Below are positions 45,936 through 58,381 of a DNA stretch of 64,000 nt, piece by piece; within the stretch, counting starts at the first letter, position 1, and the number at the start of each line of letters is the position of its first letter. The position numbers were made by a program, and so were the translations under genes. The stretch spans positions 18,414,001-18,478,000 of the forward strand of contig JBHGNT010000002.1 in NCBI GenBank assembly GCA_043228905.1, given 5' to 3'. The stretch is from Azolla caroliniana. Its lineage: Eukaryota; Polypodiophyta. Below the pieces are notes generated by a model. That model did no database searches and was not told the origin of the DNA. It saw nothing but the letters and a program-made list of their open reading frames with translations.

Positions 45936-46089
45936 AACTATTGTTGGAGTATGGCTTCGTCCACCTGAGGCCGTTGGCCATGCCAACGAATAGAGTTGGG
46001 TTCATCATCACCACCTATGAAGGATTAAAGTTGGACTAGGGAGTAATTATAGGGGATGCAGTACGAACGACAGTGGCAGTAGTGGTGGA

Positions 46090-46251
46090 CGGCAAGAAGG
46101 TATGGCTGACCGTAGCTCAGTGTCTAACAATCTTAGCACCGCCGCTGCTGACCATTAAGGACAAGAAGAAGAGGAGGGCCGGGGTCACGCCACAAAAATA
46201 AAAACAGTAACAACTTATGGCCCGCTAGGCAACCGATTGGCAAGAAGAATG
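46090..46251 (+). pseudogene. Ty3-E gag start, interrupted by copia-G
   Basis: The frame reading MADRSSVSNNLSTAA after the leader (about 46104) continues, with one stop, to GNRLARRM at the copia-G insertion point. After the insertion the reading resumes with MFSTSNITSSYLEG at 51937, supporting one disrupted gene. Confidence 0.45.
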
Positions 46252-47064
46252 TGTAAGAATTTCACTCTGATTCGAAATCAGAAATTGAACTTAGACGCAA
46301 ACAGGAAATAAGAAAGAACACACAATTTACGTGGAAAACCCTGATTTAGGGAAAAACCACGGAACAGAGATTTCACTATGAGAAATGACAGAATACAATC
46401 ATAGAACAAAGAAACCTGATTTGGTATGAGCATGTACTGAAACCACGATTTCAGTCAAGCTCTTCAAACTCTAGCACGCAGGTGACTATTCCTTCCGAAG
46501 CTTCCGAAGCTTCTCTGTCTTTTTCTCTTTTTGCTTCACACTTCTTTTCTTCTTACTTAGCTTCTGAGTTCGTATACTCTTACACAGCCACTACTGTGCA
46601 GAAAACCAGTCGTTCTCAGATTTACCCAACACCCACTACTCGTTTTCCTCTCATATATATATATCTCACACCCTCACATACGCTATGTAGGTTTTCCCCT
46701 TTTCTCACTATTTCACTCTTAGTGAGTTATCCCACATACAGGCGCACTACTAGGCCTGTCAGCATATATATACTAAGTCGTTTTCTTCTTTGAATGTAGA
46801 AGACATATGTATATGTATATGTGTGTCTATTCGACTGAGTACGAATTTGACTCTCTCACCGAATTTGATTAGCTAACCCCGATTCGGTTCTTCGCAACTG
46901 ACTATTCTTTTACTTTCCGAATTTCGACCAAATTCGGTAATTCGGTTTTTCGGCCGATTTTAGTGATTCGACTCTAATCGGCTTTTCGACCGATTTCGAC
47001 CAATCGACACTCAAGTCGACTTTTCGGCCGACTCCCCCGCAAGGAGGGATGACTTTACACAACA
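46252..47064 (-). repeat. 3' LTR of copia-G
   Basis: 813 bp; on the plus strand TGTAAGAATTTCACTC to TTTACACAACA. It differs from the 5' LTR (51119-51931) at roughly seven positions. Flanked outside by GAATG (46247-46251). A minus-strand polypurine tract GAAGGGGGAG abuts its inner end. Confidence 0.96.
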
Positions 47065-50000
47065 AACTCCCCCTTCACTCCTGTAGGGGGAGAACCAACC
47101 AAGCCAATCTTATTCCGGCATGCAACAAGTTTTTCCATAGGCAAAATTTTTGTGAGCATGTCTGAGCCATTTTCTTCAGTGGGGATCTTAGATAGAACAA
47201 ACTCATTTTCTTCCACTCTTTCTCTTAACCAATGGTACCTTCTTTGAATGTGCTTTGTACGAGAGTGGTAGGTAGCATTTTTAGCCAGATGGATAGCACT
47301 TTGATTGTCACAATGAAGTAAGTACTTGTCTTGCTTCAATCTTAGTTCGTTCAAGAACTCTCTCATCCAAATCAGTTCTTTTCTGGCTTCCACTGCAGCC
47401 ATATACTCAGCCTCGGTGGTAGACAAAGCCACAACCTTTTGCAATCTTGATTGCCATGACACAGCTCCCCCTGAATACGTCATCACATACCCTGATGTGG
47501 ATCGGCTAGAATCTACATCACCCGACATGTCAGAATCTGTAAAACCTTCTAGCACAGGTTTCCCGGAGCCATATCTAAGACATACATTCGAAGTTCCTTT
47601 GAGGTATCTAAGAATCCATTTCACAGCTTCCCAATGCTCTCTTCCAGGATTTCCCATGTATTGACTAACTGTCCCGACAACAAATGCAATGTCCGGCCTT
47701 GTGCAAACCATAGCATACATAAGGCTACCAACCGCAGAGGCATACGACACTCTTCTCATCTCTGCCTTATCTTTCTCAGATTTTGGACATTGTCCTGAAT
47801 TTAACTTACAACCCATTGGCAATGGAGATCCGACCGATTTTGCATCGCACATATTAAACCTTTGCAAAACTTTTGTCACATATTTCTCTTGTGACAGCCA
47901 TAGCAAGTTTTTAGTCCTGTCCCGGACTATATGCATTCCCAAAATCTGTTTTGCCGGTCCTAAGTCTTTCATGGCAAATGATTTGCTCAAGGATTTCTTC
48001 AAGCTTGCAATCCTTTTGACATCCTGTCCAACAACCAACATATCATCCACATACAACAACAGAATAAGAAAGTCACCCTCATTATACCTTTTCACAAATA
48101 CACAATGATCGGCTTGTGTTTTGTGGAATCCATGTTCCAACATGAAGGACTCAAATTTCTTATACCATTGTCGTGGAGCTTGCTTTAAACCATACAAGCT
48201 TTTCTTCAACCTACACACGAGATTTTCTTTTCCTTTTACCTCAAAGCCCTCCGGTTGTTGCATATAGATTTCCTCTTCTAGCTCACCATGCAAGAAGGCT
48301 GTTTTAACATCTAGTTGTTCGATTTCAAGAGTCATACTAGCGGCCATACTCAAGACAGTCCGAATAGAGGTCATTTTTACAACTGGGGCAAAAATCTCAT
48401 CAAAGTCAACACCCCTTTTCTATTGGAAACCCTTTACGACGATACGGGCCTTATACCTGGGTGTACTACCATCTTCACCAGTCTTTAATTTGTAGACCCA
48501 TTTGTTTCTAAGTGCCTTCTTACCATCAGGCAACTCCATCAGCTCATAAGTTAGGTTCTCATGCAAGGAATCCATTTCTTCTTGCATGGCATTATACCAT
48601 TTCTCCTTGTGTACATCAGTCATGGCCTCTTCATAGCATTCTGGTTCCCCTTCATCAGTCAAGAGAACATATTGACTGGCTGGATATCTAGAAGAGACCT
48701 TCCTTTGTCTTCGTGGATATCTTCTCCCTTCAATAATTGGCTGATGGCCGTTTTCTTCCAGCAACTCATCTTCCGACTCCAAATCGTGTGTATCAGTCAG
48801 ATGTTGGGTGTCGACCGACTCAGATTGTTGTTGGGTTTCGACCGACTCAAATTCAATTTCATTAGCCGATTGTTGTGTGTGAGTCGGATCGACTAGTATT
48901 GACTCCATAGCAGTGATCGATTTGGGAGACGACTCTGGTCTTTGTTGCTCCCAGTCCTCGATTGTCTTGTCTTCCATGAATATGACATCTCGACTTCTTA
49001 TCACTTTCTTGTCAAGGAGATCCCACATTCTGTACCCGAACTCGTCTTCCGAGTACCCCAAGAATATACAAGGTTTGGACTTGCTGTCCAGTTTTGACCT
49101 CTGATCTGTAGCAACATGTACATAGGCCAAACATCCGAACACCTTTAAGTGATGATAAGACACATTTCTCCTTGTCCACACTCTTTGTGGTACATCCCCC
49201 TTCAAAGGCACTGATGGAGACCTGTTTATGCGATAAACAACAGTCAACATTGCTTCAGCCCAATATGATTTTGGCAATTTTGCATGTGCCAACATGCTTC
49301 TTACCCTTTCCATTATGGTCTGATTCATTCTTTCTGCTAGACCATTTAGCTCAGGTGTCTTCGGCACCGTATACTCAAGTTTGATGCCTTGAGTCTTGCA
49401 ATACATCTCAAATTGGCCTCTATATTCGCAACCGTTATCTGTCCGGACAACCTTCAGCTTTTGTCCGGATTCTCTTTCTGCCCTGGCATGAAACTCTTTA
49501 AAGACCGACAACACTTGGTCTTTAGACACCAGCACATAAGCCCACACTTTCCTACTGAAGTCATCAATAAATGTGACAAAGTATTGTCCTCCACGATGAG
49601 ATGGGGCATCAACATAACATACATCGGTGTGAACCAACTCTAAGGCATGCTCTCTCCTCATTGGAGGCCTAGAGTGAAACGCTGTTCTATTTTGCTTTCC
49701 AGCTAGGCAATCCACACACTTTTCCAAATGCACTCCTTTCACCTCTGGTAGGAAATCCTTTTCCGCAAGGATATGCATTCCCCTTTCACTCATATGTCCG
49801 AGCCTTTTATGCCACAACTCACCATCTGAGCCAGCCACTACATTTGCTTCCTCTCGACACAACTTCCCATGCATTACATATAGTGTGTTCTGTTTTTGGG
49901 CTCGAGCCACGATCAGGCTCCCTTTACAGAACTTCCATGAACCATTTTGGAAGCCACCGCTGTACCCTTCATCGTCTAGCCGTCCAGCCGATATCAAGTT

Positions 50001-51092
50001 GAACCTGACATCCGGAACATGACGTACATCCTTCAACATTAACCTGCAGCCTGTAGATGTTAGCAAGCACACAGTTCCTATGCCCACAATCTTGCATTCC
50101 CCGTCATTTCCCATCTTTACATGACCATAGTCACCTGCTGTGTAGGATGAGAAACATTCTCTTTTGGGAGTTAGGTGAAATGATGCACCGGAATCCACTA
50201 CCCATGAGCTCTCAGTACTTGCAAGATTCACACTAGCTTGTTCACATATGAACAACATCTCTTCCTCACTAGTTACGATGGCTGAGGTATTTTTATCATC
50301 GGAGATTTTTCTAGGTTCGATCTCATCAGCCATGCCTTTGCCCTTCCTAAGGTGTTGACAATTCTTTTGGAAGTGACCAGGCTTCCCACAATAAAAACAT
50401 GTAGGTCTTCCTCTAGATTTCGACCTAAACCTATCCCCATTTTCTAGACTTCTATGTTCTCTTCTACCTCTACTAAATTCTTGGGTCACATTTGCCTCCG
50501 ATTGAGATAAAGCACTTTTATCCTTTCTTCTTGTCTCTTCATTTAGAATAGTCGTTTTTACTACTTGTAAGGATAAGTTGTCTTCTTTACATGAAGTGCT
50601 GAGTGTTACTATTAGGTTTTCCCAACTATCGGGTAGAGTACATAATAATAGTGTGGCCTGCATACAATCATCTAATGGGAACTTTGATGATGCTAACTGA
50701 TTCACTAGTCCCATAAACACACTAATGTGCTCTACTATACTCTCTCCGTCTACATACTTCAGTCTCACTATCTTCCTCATCAAGAAGGTCTTATTCAAAG
50801 CATTTTTCCTTTCATAGAGAGCGGAAAGCTTATGCCATAGCTCGAAAGCATTTGTGTCACTCGCTACATGTTGTAGGACACTAATGTCTACACATTGTCT
50901 TATGGTCGCCACTGCCTTCCTATTTAGGATTCTCCACTCCGAATCTATTACCCCCTTTGGTATATCCTTGTTTTCTATAGGCTCATACAAGTCTTTTACT
51001 ATTAGGAGATCTTCCATTTTGATCTTCCAATCTGAATAGTTTTGTGAGTTCAAGACAAACATCCCAGGAAAGCCACTCACGCTCCCTTCCAT
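47055..51092 (-). pseudogene. Copia-G gag-pol polyprotein with one nonsense codon
   Basis: One minus-strand frame of 1,346 codons runs from 51092 to the TAA at 47055, broken only by TAG at 48422-48420 (residue 891, just after VVKGFQ). Order: UBN2-type Gag; CCHC CFYCGKPGHFQKNC (about 231); protease VVDSGASFHLT (about 296); pre-integrase LWHKRLGHMSERG and CVDCLAGKQ; integrase with HTDVC, RTDNG and NGLAERMNQ (about 485, 549, 585); RT with DVKTAFLHGELEEEIYM and YVDDMLVVG (about 1012); RNase H with SGDVDSSRSTSGY, STTEAEYMAA and SRTKHIQRRYHW. All catalytic residues are present. CAG to TAG would explain the stop. With read-through or from a sister copy it could be mobile. Confidence 0.95.
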
Positions 51093-51103
51093 CTAGAACC
51101 TAT

Positions 51104-51115
51104 GCTCTGATACCA
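51104..51115 (-). other. Primer-binding site of copia-G
   Basis: On the minus strand TGGTATCAGAGC, the exact plant initiator Met-tRNA complement, lies three bases inside the 5' LTR. Confidence 0.92.
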
Positions 51116-51118
51116 GTT

Positions 51119-51931
51119 TGTAAGAATTTCACTCCGATTCGAAATCAGAAATTGAACTTAGACACAAACAGGAAATAAGAAAGAACACACAATTTACGTG
51201 GAAAACCCTGATTTAGGGAAAAACCACGGAACAGAGCTTTCACTATGAGAAATGACAGAATACAATCATAGAACAAAGAAACCTGATTTGGTATGAGCAT
51301 GTACTGAAACCACGATTTCAGTCAAGCTCTTCAAACTCTAGCACGCAGGTGACTATTCCTTCCGAAGCTTCCGAAGCTTCTCTGTCTTTTTCTCTTTTTG
51401 CTTCACACTTCTTTTCTTCTTACTTAGCTTCTGAGTTCGTATACTCTTACACAGCCACTACTGTGCAGAAAACCAGTCGTTCTCAGATTTACCCAACACC
51501 CACTACTCGTTTTCCTCTCATATATATATATCTCACACCCTCACATACGCTATGTAGGTTTTCCCCTTTTCTCACTATTTCACTCTTAGTGAGTTATCCC
51601 ACATACAGGCGCACTACCAGGCCTGTCAGCATATATATACTAAGTCGTTTTCTTCTTTGAATGTAGAAGACATATGTATATGTATATGTGTGTCTATTCG
51701 ACTGAGTACGAATTTGACTCTCTCACCGAATTTGATTAGCTAACCCCGATTCGGTTCTTCGCAACTGACTATTCTTTTACTTTCCGAATTTCGACCAAAT
51801 TCGGTAATTCGGTTTTTCGGCCGATTTTAGTGATTCGACTCTAATCGGCTTTTCGACCGATTTCGACCAGTCGACACTCAAGTCGACTTTTCGGCCGACT
51901 CCCCCGCAAGGAGGGACGCCTTTACACAACA
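51119..51931 (-). repeat. 5' LTR of copia-G
   Basis: 813 bp, near identical to 46252-47064, flanked by GAATG at 51932-51936. Contains CTCATATATATATATC, an ACGTGGAAAACCC block and clustered CGACTTTTCGGCCGA-type motifs near its 5' end. Confidence 0.96.
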
Positions 51932-51936
51932 GAATG

Positions 51937-54239
51937 TTCTCAACGAGTAATATCACCTCCAGCTACCTTGAGGGGAGTAGTCCTGGAGCCGGCAAAGACA
52001 CTACGAATCAAGCTAAAGTAAAAGAACTCAACACAAGCACGACCGACAACCGACAACCACCAGGAGACTGCATGGGTCAAAGAAACCACATAAGAAGAAG
52101 AGTAGCCCTTGCAGAGATGCAAGAGAATGTGTCTCGAAGAACGGGCAAGTGACGGATCGAGTCCAAGAGAGGACAAAATGCCGAATTTTACAGAGGCAAT
52201 GGTGTTGTAGAGGCCATTCGAATGAACGGAGAAAAGGAGTTTCAACGCGGAAGCACCATCGCAACCTGAAAAGGAACCGGAAAAGCATATCGAACCGAAA
52301 CAACCAAGTCTGCCGGAGAACGAGGGAGCAAGCCAATTGGTTGACTTCACGAAGGGATGGTCTCTAAGCCAAAGCGACAGGGAGAATGTGCCAGAATAAG
52401 CCAGGGGGTTAGGTTTGGATATGTCGGAAGTTGTGCACATGTTCGTGGCTATCACACAATTCGGAACCTGCCAATAGTTAGTCGAATGGCTGGGGGCGCA
52501 GGTCACCATAACGGCAACGTGAATGGCAGAAGAGTGAAGGGAATGGTTCAACACAACCATAGATATAGATAAGACGGACAAGATGGCCATGCAATTGAAG
52601 GAGGCCAAGGGTCGGATTGAAGAACTAGAGGAGGATCTGAGGTGTGCCAATGACTTATCGCTGTATAGCTTGAAAGAGGACACCAATCCTGGATATCTGA
52701 GAGCTAGGTTCAAGAGCGGAGAGAAGTACCTATTCCAGATATTGAATCGGAAAAAGAAAATCTAGCCGGACGGTTAGAAGAGGCGGAGAAGGAAATAGCA
52801 CGCTTGAAAGAAGACATAGCCGCGCAAGCATCAGTGGTTGAAAAAGAAAAATAGTTGTGGTGAGTAGCCAAAGAAGAGAAACGGTAGACGGAGGAGGGAA
52901 TCCGTACAGTCCAAGGAAGCATGGATTGGCTGAAGGAGGGAAAGGAGGCAATGCATCAGGAAAAAGAGAAGATCAAAAGAATGGCCGAAACAAAAATTGA
53001 AAGGCTTCAAGAGGAGCTTCGGTAATAGAAGGAACGAGATGACTGGTTGAGTGCACAGATCAACCAACGATTAAAGGATAAGCATGCACATTTCGAGAAT
53101 CTATATCGAGATCACAAGGAGCTGGAGAAGGTGTTTGACCGTCAACAAGAGAAGCTCAAAGAGGCACGAGCGGAAATAAAGGAGAAGAACGAATCCCTGA
53201 CGGAGCAAGAAAAGTTCTTTTAGGAAATGAAGGAGAAGATGAGAGAAGAGGCACGGAAGGAGAAAGCTAGGTGTTGTTGGAAGACCGAAACCGGATGTTG
53301 GAACGATCCTAAGAAGTGTTGACAAAGGTACATACCACTTATCAAACTTAGGTGACAACGTATGAGGTCCAAGCAACAACATCACAATAGATCAAGCGCC
53401 TAAAATGGGAAAAGCAAGCCATTGAAGAGATGACAGAGATGGGGATAAAACGAATACAGATAATTGTAGACAACCGGAGGCAATGGATGAAAGAGAAACT
53501 TGAGGAATGTTCGGCTGCAATATGGAAGGATGGTCAAGGCAAGTAGTTTATTTAACTACAAGTATTCTGTGCCGATATGTTGAACAGGACAAAAACTAGA
53601 GATCGTTTTTAATAGATGGATTAAGAAAGCATCATCACAATCAGTGAGGAGTTATCCGAAGAATTTCAGGCTATGGCTCAAGTTCGAACTGATGAAATAC
53701 GGAAAATCTTGGAAGATTTTGAGGATGATCAACTGCAGTTAACATTGGTGTTTGAAGTTTACGTGCGGGGGTGAGTTTAGTTGACAGAACAACAGATTAG
53801 GGACAACCAAGCCAAATGGATAAATCTTAGTGATGAATAACGACGAGAGGAGAAGCCGGAATAGACACGCACATAGGAGGAGCAGGTGGAGAACCGTCTG
53901 GAGTAGTTGGTGGAGCAAGAGACATGGCAAGGAAGGGCTGAAGATGAGGAACTGCCACGAACAACATGAGATGAACAATTGCTTGGTGGAAGTCCTCTGC
54001 AGCAACAGGCGGAAACACAACAAGAAAGGGCAAAGGACATGCAACCGAGTATTCAGGAAATTTTGGAGGAGAGCTAAAGGCATGTTGGTTTGATGTGCAA
54101 GGCACATTCCCATGGGCATGCCAAACGTTGCCCATAGAAGTGGAGCCGAAGGAGTAGGGACCTGGAAGACAAGAGTCCGGAAAGAATGTGAAACTGGATC
54201 ATTAGGATGGTTAGGATAATTCAGAATATTAGTAGATAC
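51937..54239 (+). pseudogene. Ty3-E gag region with long coiled coil, decayed
   Basis: Plus-strand pieces after the copia-G insertion include MFSTSNITSSYLEGSSPGAG, then QLKEAKGRIEELEEDLR (about 52584), and a Lys/Glu heptad-rich stretch about 53070-53260 (ENLYRDHKELEKVFDRQQ, KLKEARAEIKEKNESL). That pattern is a coiled coil typical of long Gag or accessory proteins of some plant Ty3 elements. Stops are frequent, many TAG. No RT or integrase is left: the reversed Ty3-C LTR begins at about 54240. The long minus-strand open frames here are shadows. Confidence 0.5.
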
Positions 54240-54666
54240 TATCGTGACTTCAGAGTAAGAGAGAGAAAGATAAAATGGTGATGATAGAAGGTATAGGAAG
54301 AGAGAGAGAGAGAGAGAACACTAGAAATGGAAAAGAGTTTATATTATAACAAAACAAAGGTTACAAAGAGTAGGTTAAGGGGCTAAAGACTGGTGTTGAA
54401 CCAAATGAGTTGTGATGAATGAATAAACATCTATTTATAGGTCCTTATGGAGTATTCTAGAACGTTCTAGAATATTTATGATATTTATGATAATCATGGA
54501 ATATTCTAGAATGCTCTAGAATACTCTCAATATCTTGTAATAACTAATAATATAATTATTATGATTGTACATCATATATGTTATTATAATGGTTGAAGGT
54601 TTAACAAATAGAACAAGACGTTGTGGGTTCAAATCCTTGTGAGCCAAAATGTATGTCTTCATGACA
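54240..54666 (-). repeat. LTR of Ty3-C copy 2 (3' LTR, minus)
   Basis: On the minus strand it starts TGTCATGAAGACATAC at 54666, right after the chromodomain end, and ends near 54240. TTCTAGAATATTCC repeats and the CCTATAAATAG TATA (54433) match LTR-C copy 1. Confidence 0.8.
54582..54635 (+). other. tRNA-like A/B-box module in LTR-C copy 2
   Basis: TATTATAATGGTTGAAGG at 54582 and GGGTTCAAATC at 54625 are 43 nt apart. Antisense to the LTR. The module position matches LTR-C copy 1 although the surrounding LTR sequence has diverged. Confidence 0.57.
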
Positions 54667-57204
54667 TTATCACCCCTTTTTGATGACGCGTTCCACGAGT
54701 CGAAAGACAAGATTTCAGACTTGGTTTATGGGGATATTTGTTGTGAAATGCAATAACCATGTCAGAAGCATTAACAAGATTCTCGGTAGGTTCCCATGTT
54801 CCATCATTAGGTGTATAACCTAACCAGTCAACTAAATAATACAGTTTGTTGCGGACAATCTTGGAGTCGAGAATGGTAGAAACTTCATATTCAGAGCCAT
54901 CAGAAACTTCAACTGGAGGTGGGGGAGATGTAAGAAGACCTAGAATGGAGTTGGTTTAGGGTTTAGCATGAAGATGCATATGAGGAGGAAGTTCAATGCG
55001 AAATGCTACATCATTGATCTTACCAGATATCACATATAGGCCAAAACGTTGATAATCCAGTTTGCAACAAGGTCTGGTGGTAATGCTACCTTGTAAAAGC
55101 CATACTCGATCTCCCACTTGAAATGTAGTCGATAAATCACGTCAATGATGGCCGACAACCTTCTTTTGAGTGTTTTGAGCATCACATAAATGGTGCGGAA
55201 GGATATCTCGAATTTCTTGGAGTTGGGTGAGCTGATCTTTAGCAACCGGATTTGTCGAGAGCTCAAGATGTTCAAGCATTGTCCAATGAGAATGGTACCC
55301 AATGTTCGCAAATAATGGGGAATATCCAGTAGAAGTATGTTCTGAGTTGTTGTAAGAAAATTCCGCCAAATGTAATAGATCAATCTAATCATCTTGTTGA
55401 TAGTTAACAAAACATCAAAGATATTGTTCTATTGTTTGATTGGTGTGCTCACTCTGCCCATTAGTTTCTGGATGGTAGCCGGAAGAGAGTTTGTAACAAG
55501 TATGTAAGAGTTTGAACATGTGCCGCCAAAATTTTGAGATGAATTGGGGACCCTCATCACTGATAATATCATCAGGAAGAGCATGATGCTGAAACACCTC
55601 TCACATGAGTAACTCGACTGTCTCTTGGCTAGTAATGTTCTTCGTGCATGGAATAAAATGCGCCATCTTCGTAAAATGATCTACTACCATGAGAATAGAA
55701 TCAAAACCCCTGGAAGGTGGTAGATCCGTAATGAAGTCCAATGAAATAGATTTCCATGGACTCTCAAGAATATGCATTGGCTGTAATAAGCCATATGGAT
55801 GATGTCGAGGTTTTTTTGGATCGGCAACATGTATCACAACTACGAACATAATATGTAACAAAATGGCAAAGTCATGGCCACCAATATCTTCGAGAAATTA
55901 ATGTGAAAGTCTTGTGGAAGCTGAAAGGTCCAACCATTGGTGTGGCATGACATTGTTGCATGACTTGGAGTTGAGAAGGATCGTCAGGCACATACAATAG
56001 ATTTTGCCGAAAAAGTAAACCATCATGCCAACTGAACTAGTTCTAGTCTTGACGAGGATTTTGAGATTGTGAACAAGAAGCACGATCTAGGAATATATGG
56101 TTCAAAATGTATTGGGCTAATTCATCAGTCTCAATATGCTCCTGAATGGAATCAAGAAGATTTGAATCTCCGGGTGTGTGTATAGCATGAAATGCCATTA
56201 CTCGTAGACGGTCAAGACCCAAGAGGATTTGCTTCTGACTTTCAAATGCGGCCTCTCCTGGTTGAAGTTCCATATATGAACGCCGAGATAAAGCATCTGC
56301 TTTTCCTTATTGCATCCCAAGGTGATATAGAGTTACGAAATCAAAACAAGTTAAGAACTACGCCCAACGAGCTTGTCGACGAATCAAGACTCGAGCACTT
56401 TGGAAGTATGCTAGATTTTTGTGATCATTGTAGACAATGATTTTTTGAGAAGAACACTCCAAAAAATGACGCCATTGTTGAAAAGAATCCACAATGGCAA
56501 GAAGCGCTTTGTCGTGAATCTCATTTTTTATTTCCACAGCTTCAACTTTTCGTGAGTGCAAAGCCACAGGGTGCAGTTGGCCATCATTGCCAATCTGGGA
56601 TAGTACACTTCCTAGTGCGAAGTTGGATGCATCAACGTCGAGTATAAAGCGCTTCATTGGATCAACATGCATCAAAATTTGTGCGGATGTAAATGCTTGC
56701 TTTAAACCTTGAAATGCAGAGTTTGCATTTGTACTCCATACAAATGGTCAATTCTTTTGTGTTATTTGAGTGAGGGGCAATACAATAATTGAATAATCTT
56801 TGATGAACTTGCGATAAAATTTTGCGAACCCCAAAAAACACTGTACATCTCGCACAGACTGTGATGGTTGCCAATCCAAAACTGTTTCAACATTTGGTAG
56901 ATCCATAGAGATGCAATGTGAAGAGACTATGTACCCCAAAAATTCCACTTGATGCTGGTCGAAACTACACTTCTCCAATTTTGCATAGAGACCATATTCA
57001 CGCAACTGTTGCAAAGCTTGTCAAATGTGTATATCATGCTCCTCCTAAGTTTTTGAGTAGATCAAGATATCATCCAGGTAAACTATGACGAAAATATTGA
57101 GGAAATCTCGAAAAATGTCATTCGCCATATGTTGGAAATCTATTGGTGCATTCGTGAGACCAAATGGCATTAGTGTATACTCAAAATGGCCATAGGGTCG
57201 AGGC
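54667..57204 (-). pseudogene. Ty3-C copy 2 pol, 5' truncated
   Basis: Minus-strand order: RT piece ending at 57196 ([30 protein letters not shown]), RT connection (YGLYAKLEKCSFDQHQVEFL, VRDVQCFLGFAKFYRKFI), RNase H (LDVDASNFALGSVLSQ), integrase HHCC region, core ([47 protein letters not shown]) and a tail to the chromodomain near 54840. Here the catalytic Glu is kept, unlike copy 1 at 38123, but frameshifts and stops are many. The RT is cut at about 57196-57204 where foreign sequence (GGGTCGAGGCAAGC) begins. Confidence 0.88.
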
Positions 57205-58380
57205 AAGCTACGGTGTACCAAAAAAGTAATGTTTTTGGCTAAGTAATTATAGAAATTTTTTAAAAAAATCGGAAAAAAATAAAATCTTTTCAGGGAGTGG
57301 GGTGGGGGTAGTACACGTTGCATTAAAGTCACGGAATGGGGGGGAAACAGTTGTTGTGTATTCAGGGCTGTTTTGGGGGCGATTTCCCCCTCACGTTTAA
57401 TTTAGGATGCCACATTAAATGATTTTGGCGCTTCTTCCTCACATCTCCTCTTCCTCCTTCCATCCGAGCTTGTCTAAGATTCGAAATGTCTGCATCTCAG
57501 GTTTTGTTGTCCCCATCGTTTTGCTGCTTTCTACGTCACTCGTCTTCCCCATCTTTTCCTTCCCTCGATATGTCTTCTCCATCTTCTCCTTCACTCGATA
57601 TGTTTCTTACATTTCTAAACAGTGGCTTTAGTCTTGATTAGAGTTATGGTTTATGGCGTAGGTTATTTCAGAACTACTTTTAGATTTTAATATTTATAGT
57701 TTATCCTTTCTGCGTCACTAGTCTACTTTTAGAACTACTTTCTGCGTCACTCGTCTTCCCCATCTTTTCCTTCCCTCGATATGTCTTCTCCATCTTCTCC
57801 TTCACTCGATATGTTTCTTACATTTCTAAACAGTGGCTTTAGTCTTGATTAGAGTTATGGTTTATGGCGTAGGTTATTTCAGAACTACTTTTAGATTTTA
57901 ATATTTATAGTTTATCCTTTCAAATGCAAAATTTAAGATTAATTTATGCTGAACATATTTGTGTATATTCTTCATCATCATCATGATTATTATTGTCATT
58001 ATCATCTCCATCTACTTCTTCATCATTGGGTGAAAGCATGCGAGTGGAAACAATTAGCTATGTCCTTGACATAGCTAATTAGCTATGCAAAAAGCTACCA
58101 TTCATAAATAGTCATTTTAGTAAAAAGCCATCATTAATAAATTAACTATGCAAAAAACTACCATTGAAAATACTAGAGTGTTTTAACTACATATGTAAAT
58201 GAGTGCCATAAATGTGCAACATAAATTGATATGTGCACCATAAATGTGTACCATAAATTATATATCGAATTCCTAGGTCCATTATGCATGATCCTTTGCC
58301 ACATCACGTAGGCCATCTCTAGTTGAGTATTGTGGGTTATTTGCTACCATTGTTGCTAAACCCTATCGAGTCCACCTGCC
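57205..58380. repeat. Left flank of the DDE element, with 177-bp duplication
   Basis: A 177-bp sequence starting CGTCACTCGTCTTCCCC is repeated at 57534-57710 and 57745-57921 with almost no differences. Around it lie a T-rich tract (57255-57290), G-runs (57295-57390) and AT-rich DNA. No gene is recognised. The left junction with Ty3-C near 57200 may be the element end. Confidence 0.7.
58052..58080. repeat. 13-bp perfect inverted repeat (hairpin)
   Basis: AATTAGCTATGTC, a CTT loop, then GACATAGCTAATT. The arms contain the TAGCTAATTAGCTA motif seen in the satellite at 60245-61110. Confidence 0.85.
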
Positions 58381-58381
58381 G

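Larger units (their letters stand above)
46252..51931 (-). mobile_element. Copia-G, complete young Ty1/copia element
   Basis: 5,680 bp with two 813-bp LTRs, a GAATG target duplication on both sides (46247-46251 and 51932-51936), a Met-tRNA primer site, a polypurine tract and one polyprotein frame broken by a single TAG. It sits inside the gag region of Ty3-E. LTR divergence of about 0.9% indicates recent insertion. Confidence 0.96.

Noticed and set aside
46482-46793. 103-codon ORF, also found identically at 51349-51660
   Set aside because: Both copies lie inside the two LTRs of copia-G, antisense to the element; the duplication only reflects the LTR pair.
51940-52713. 257-codon minus-strand ORF
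   Set aside because: No motif on this strand; the plus strand carries the continuing Ty3-E gag-like sequence.
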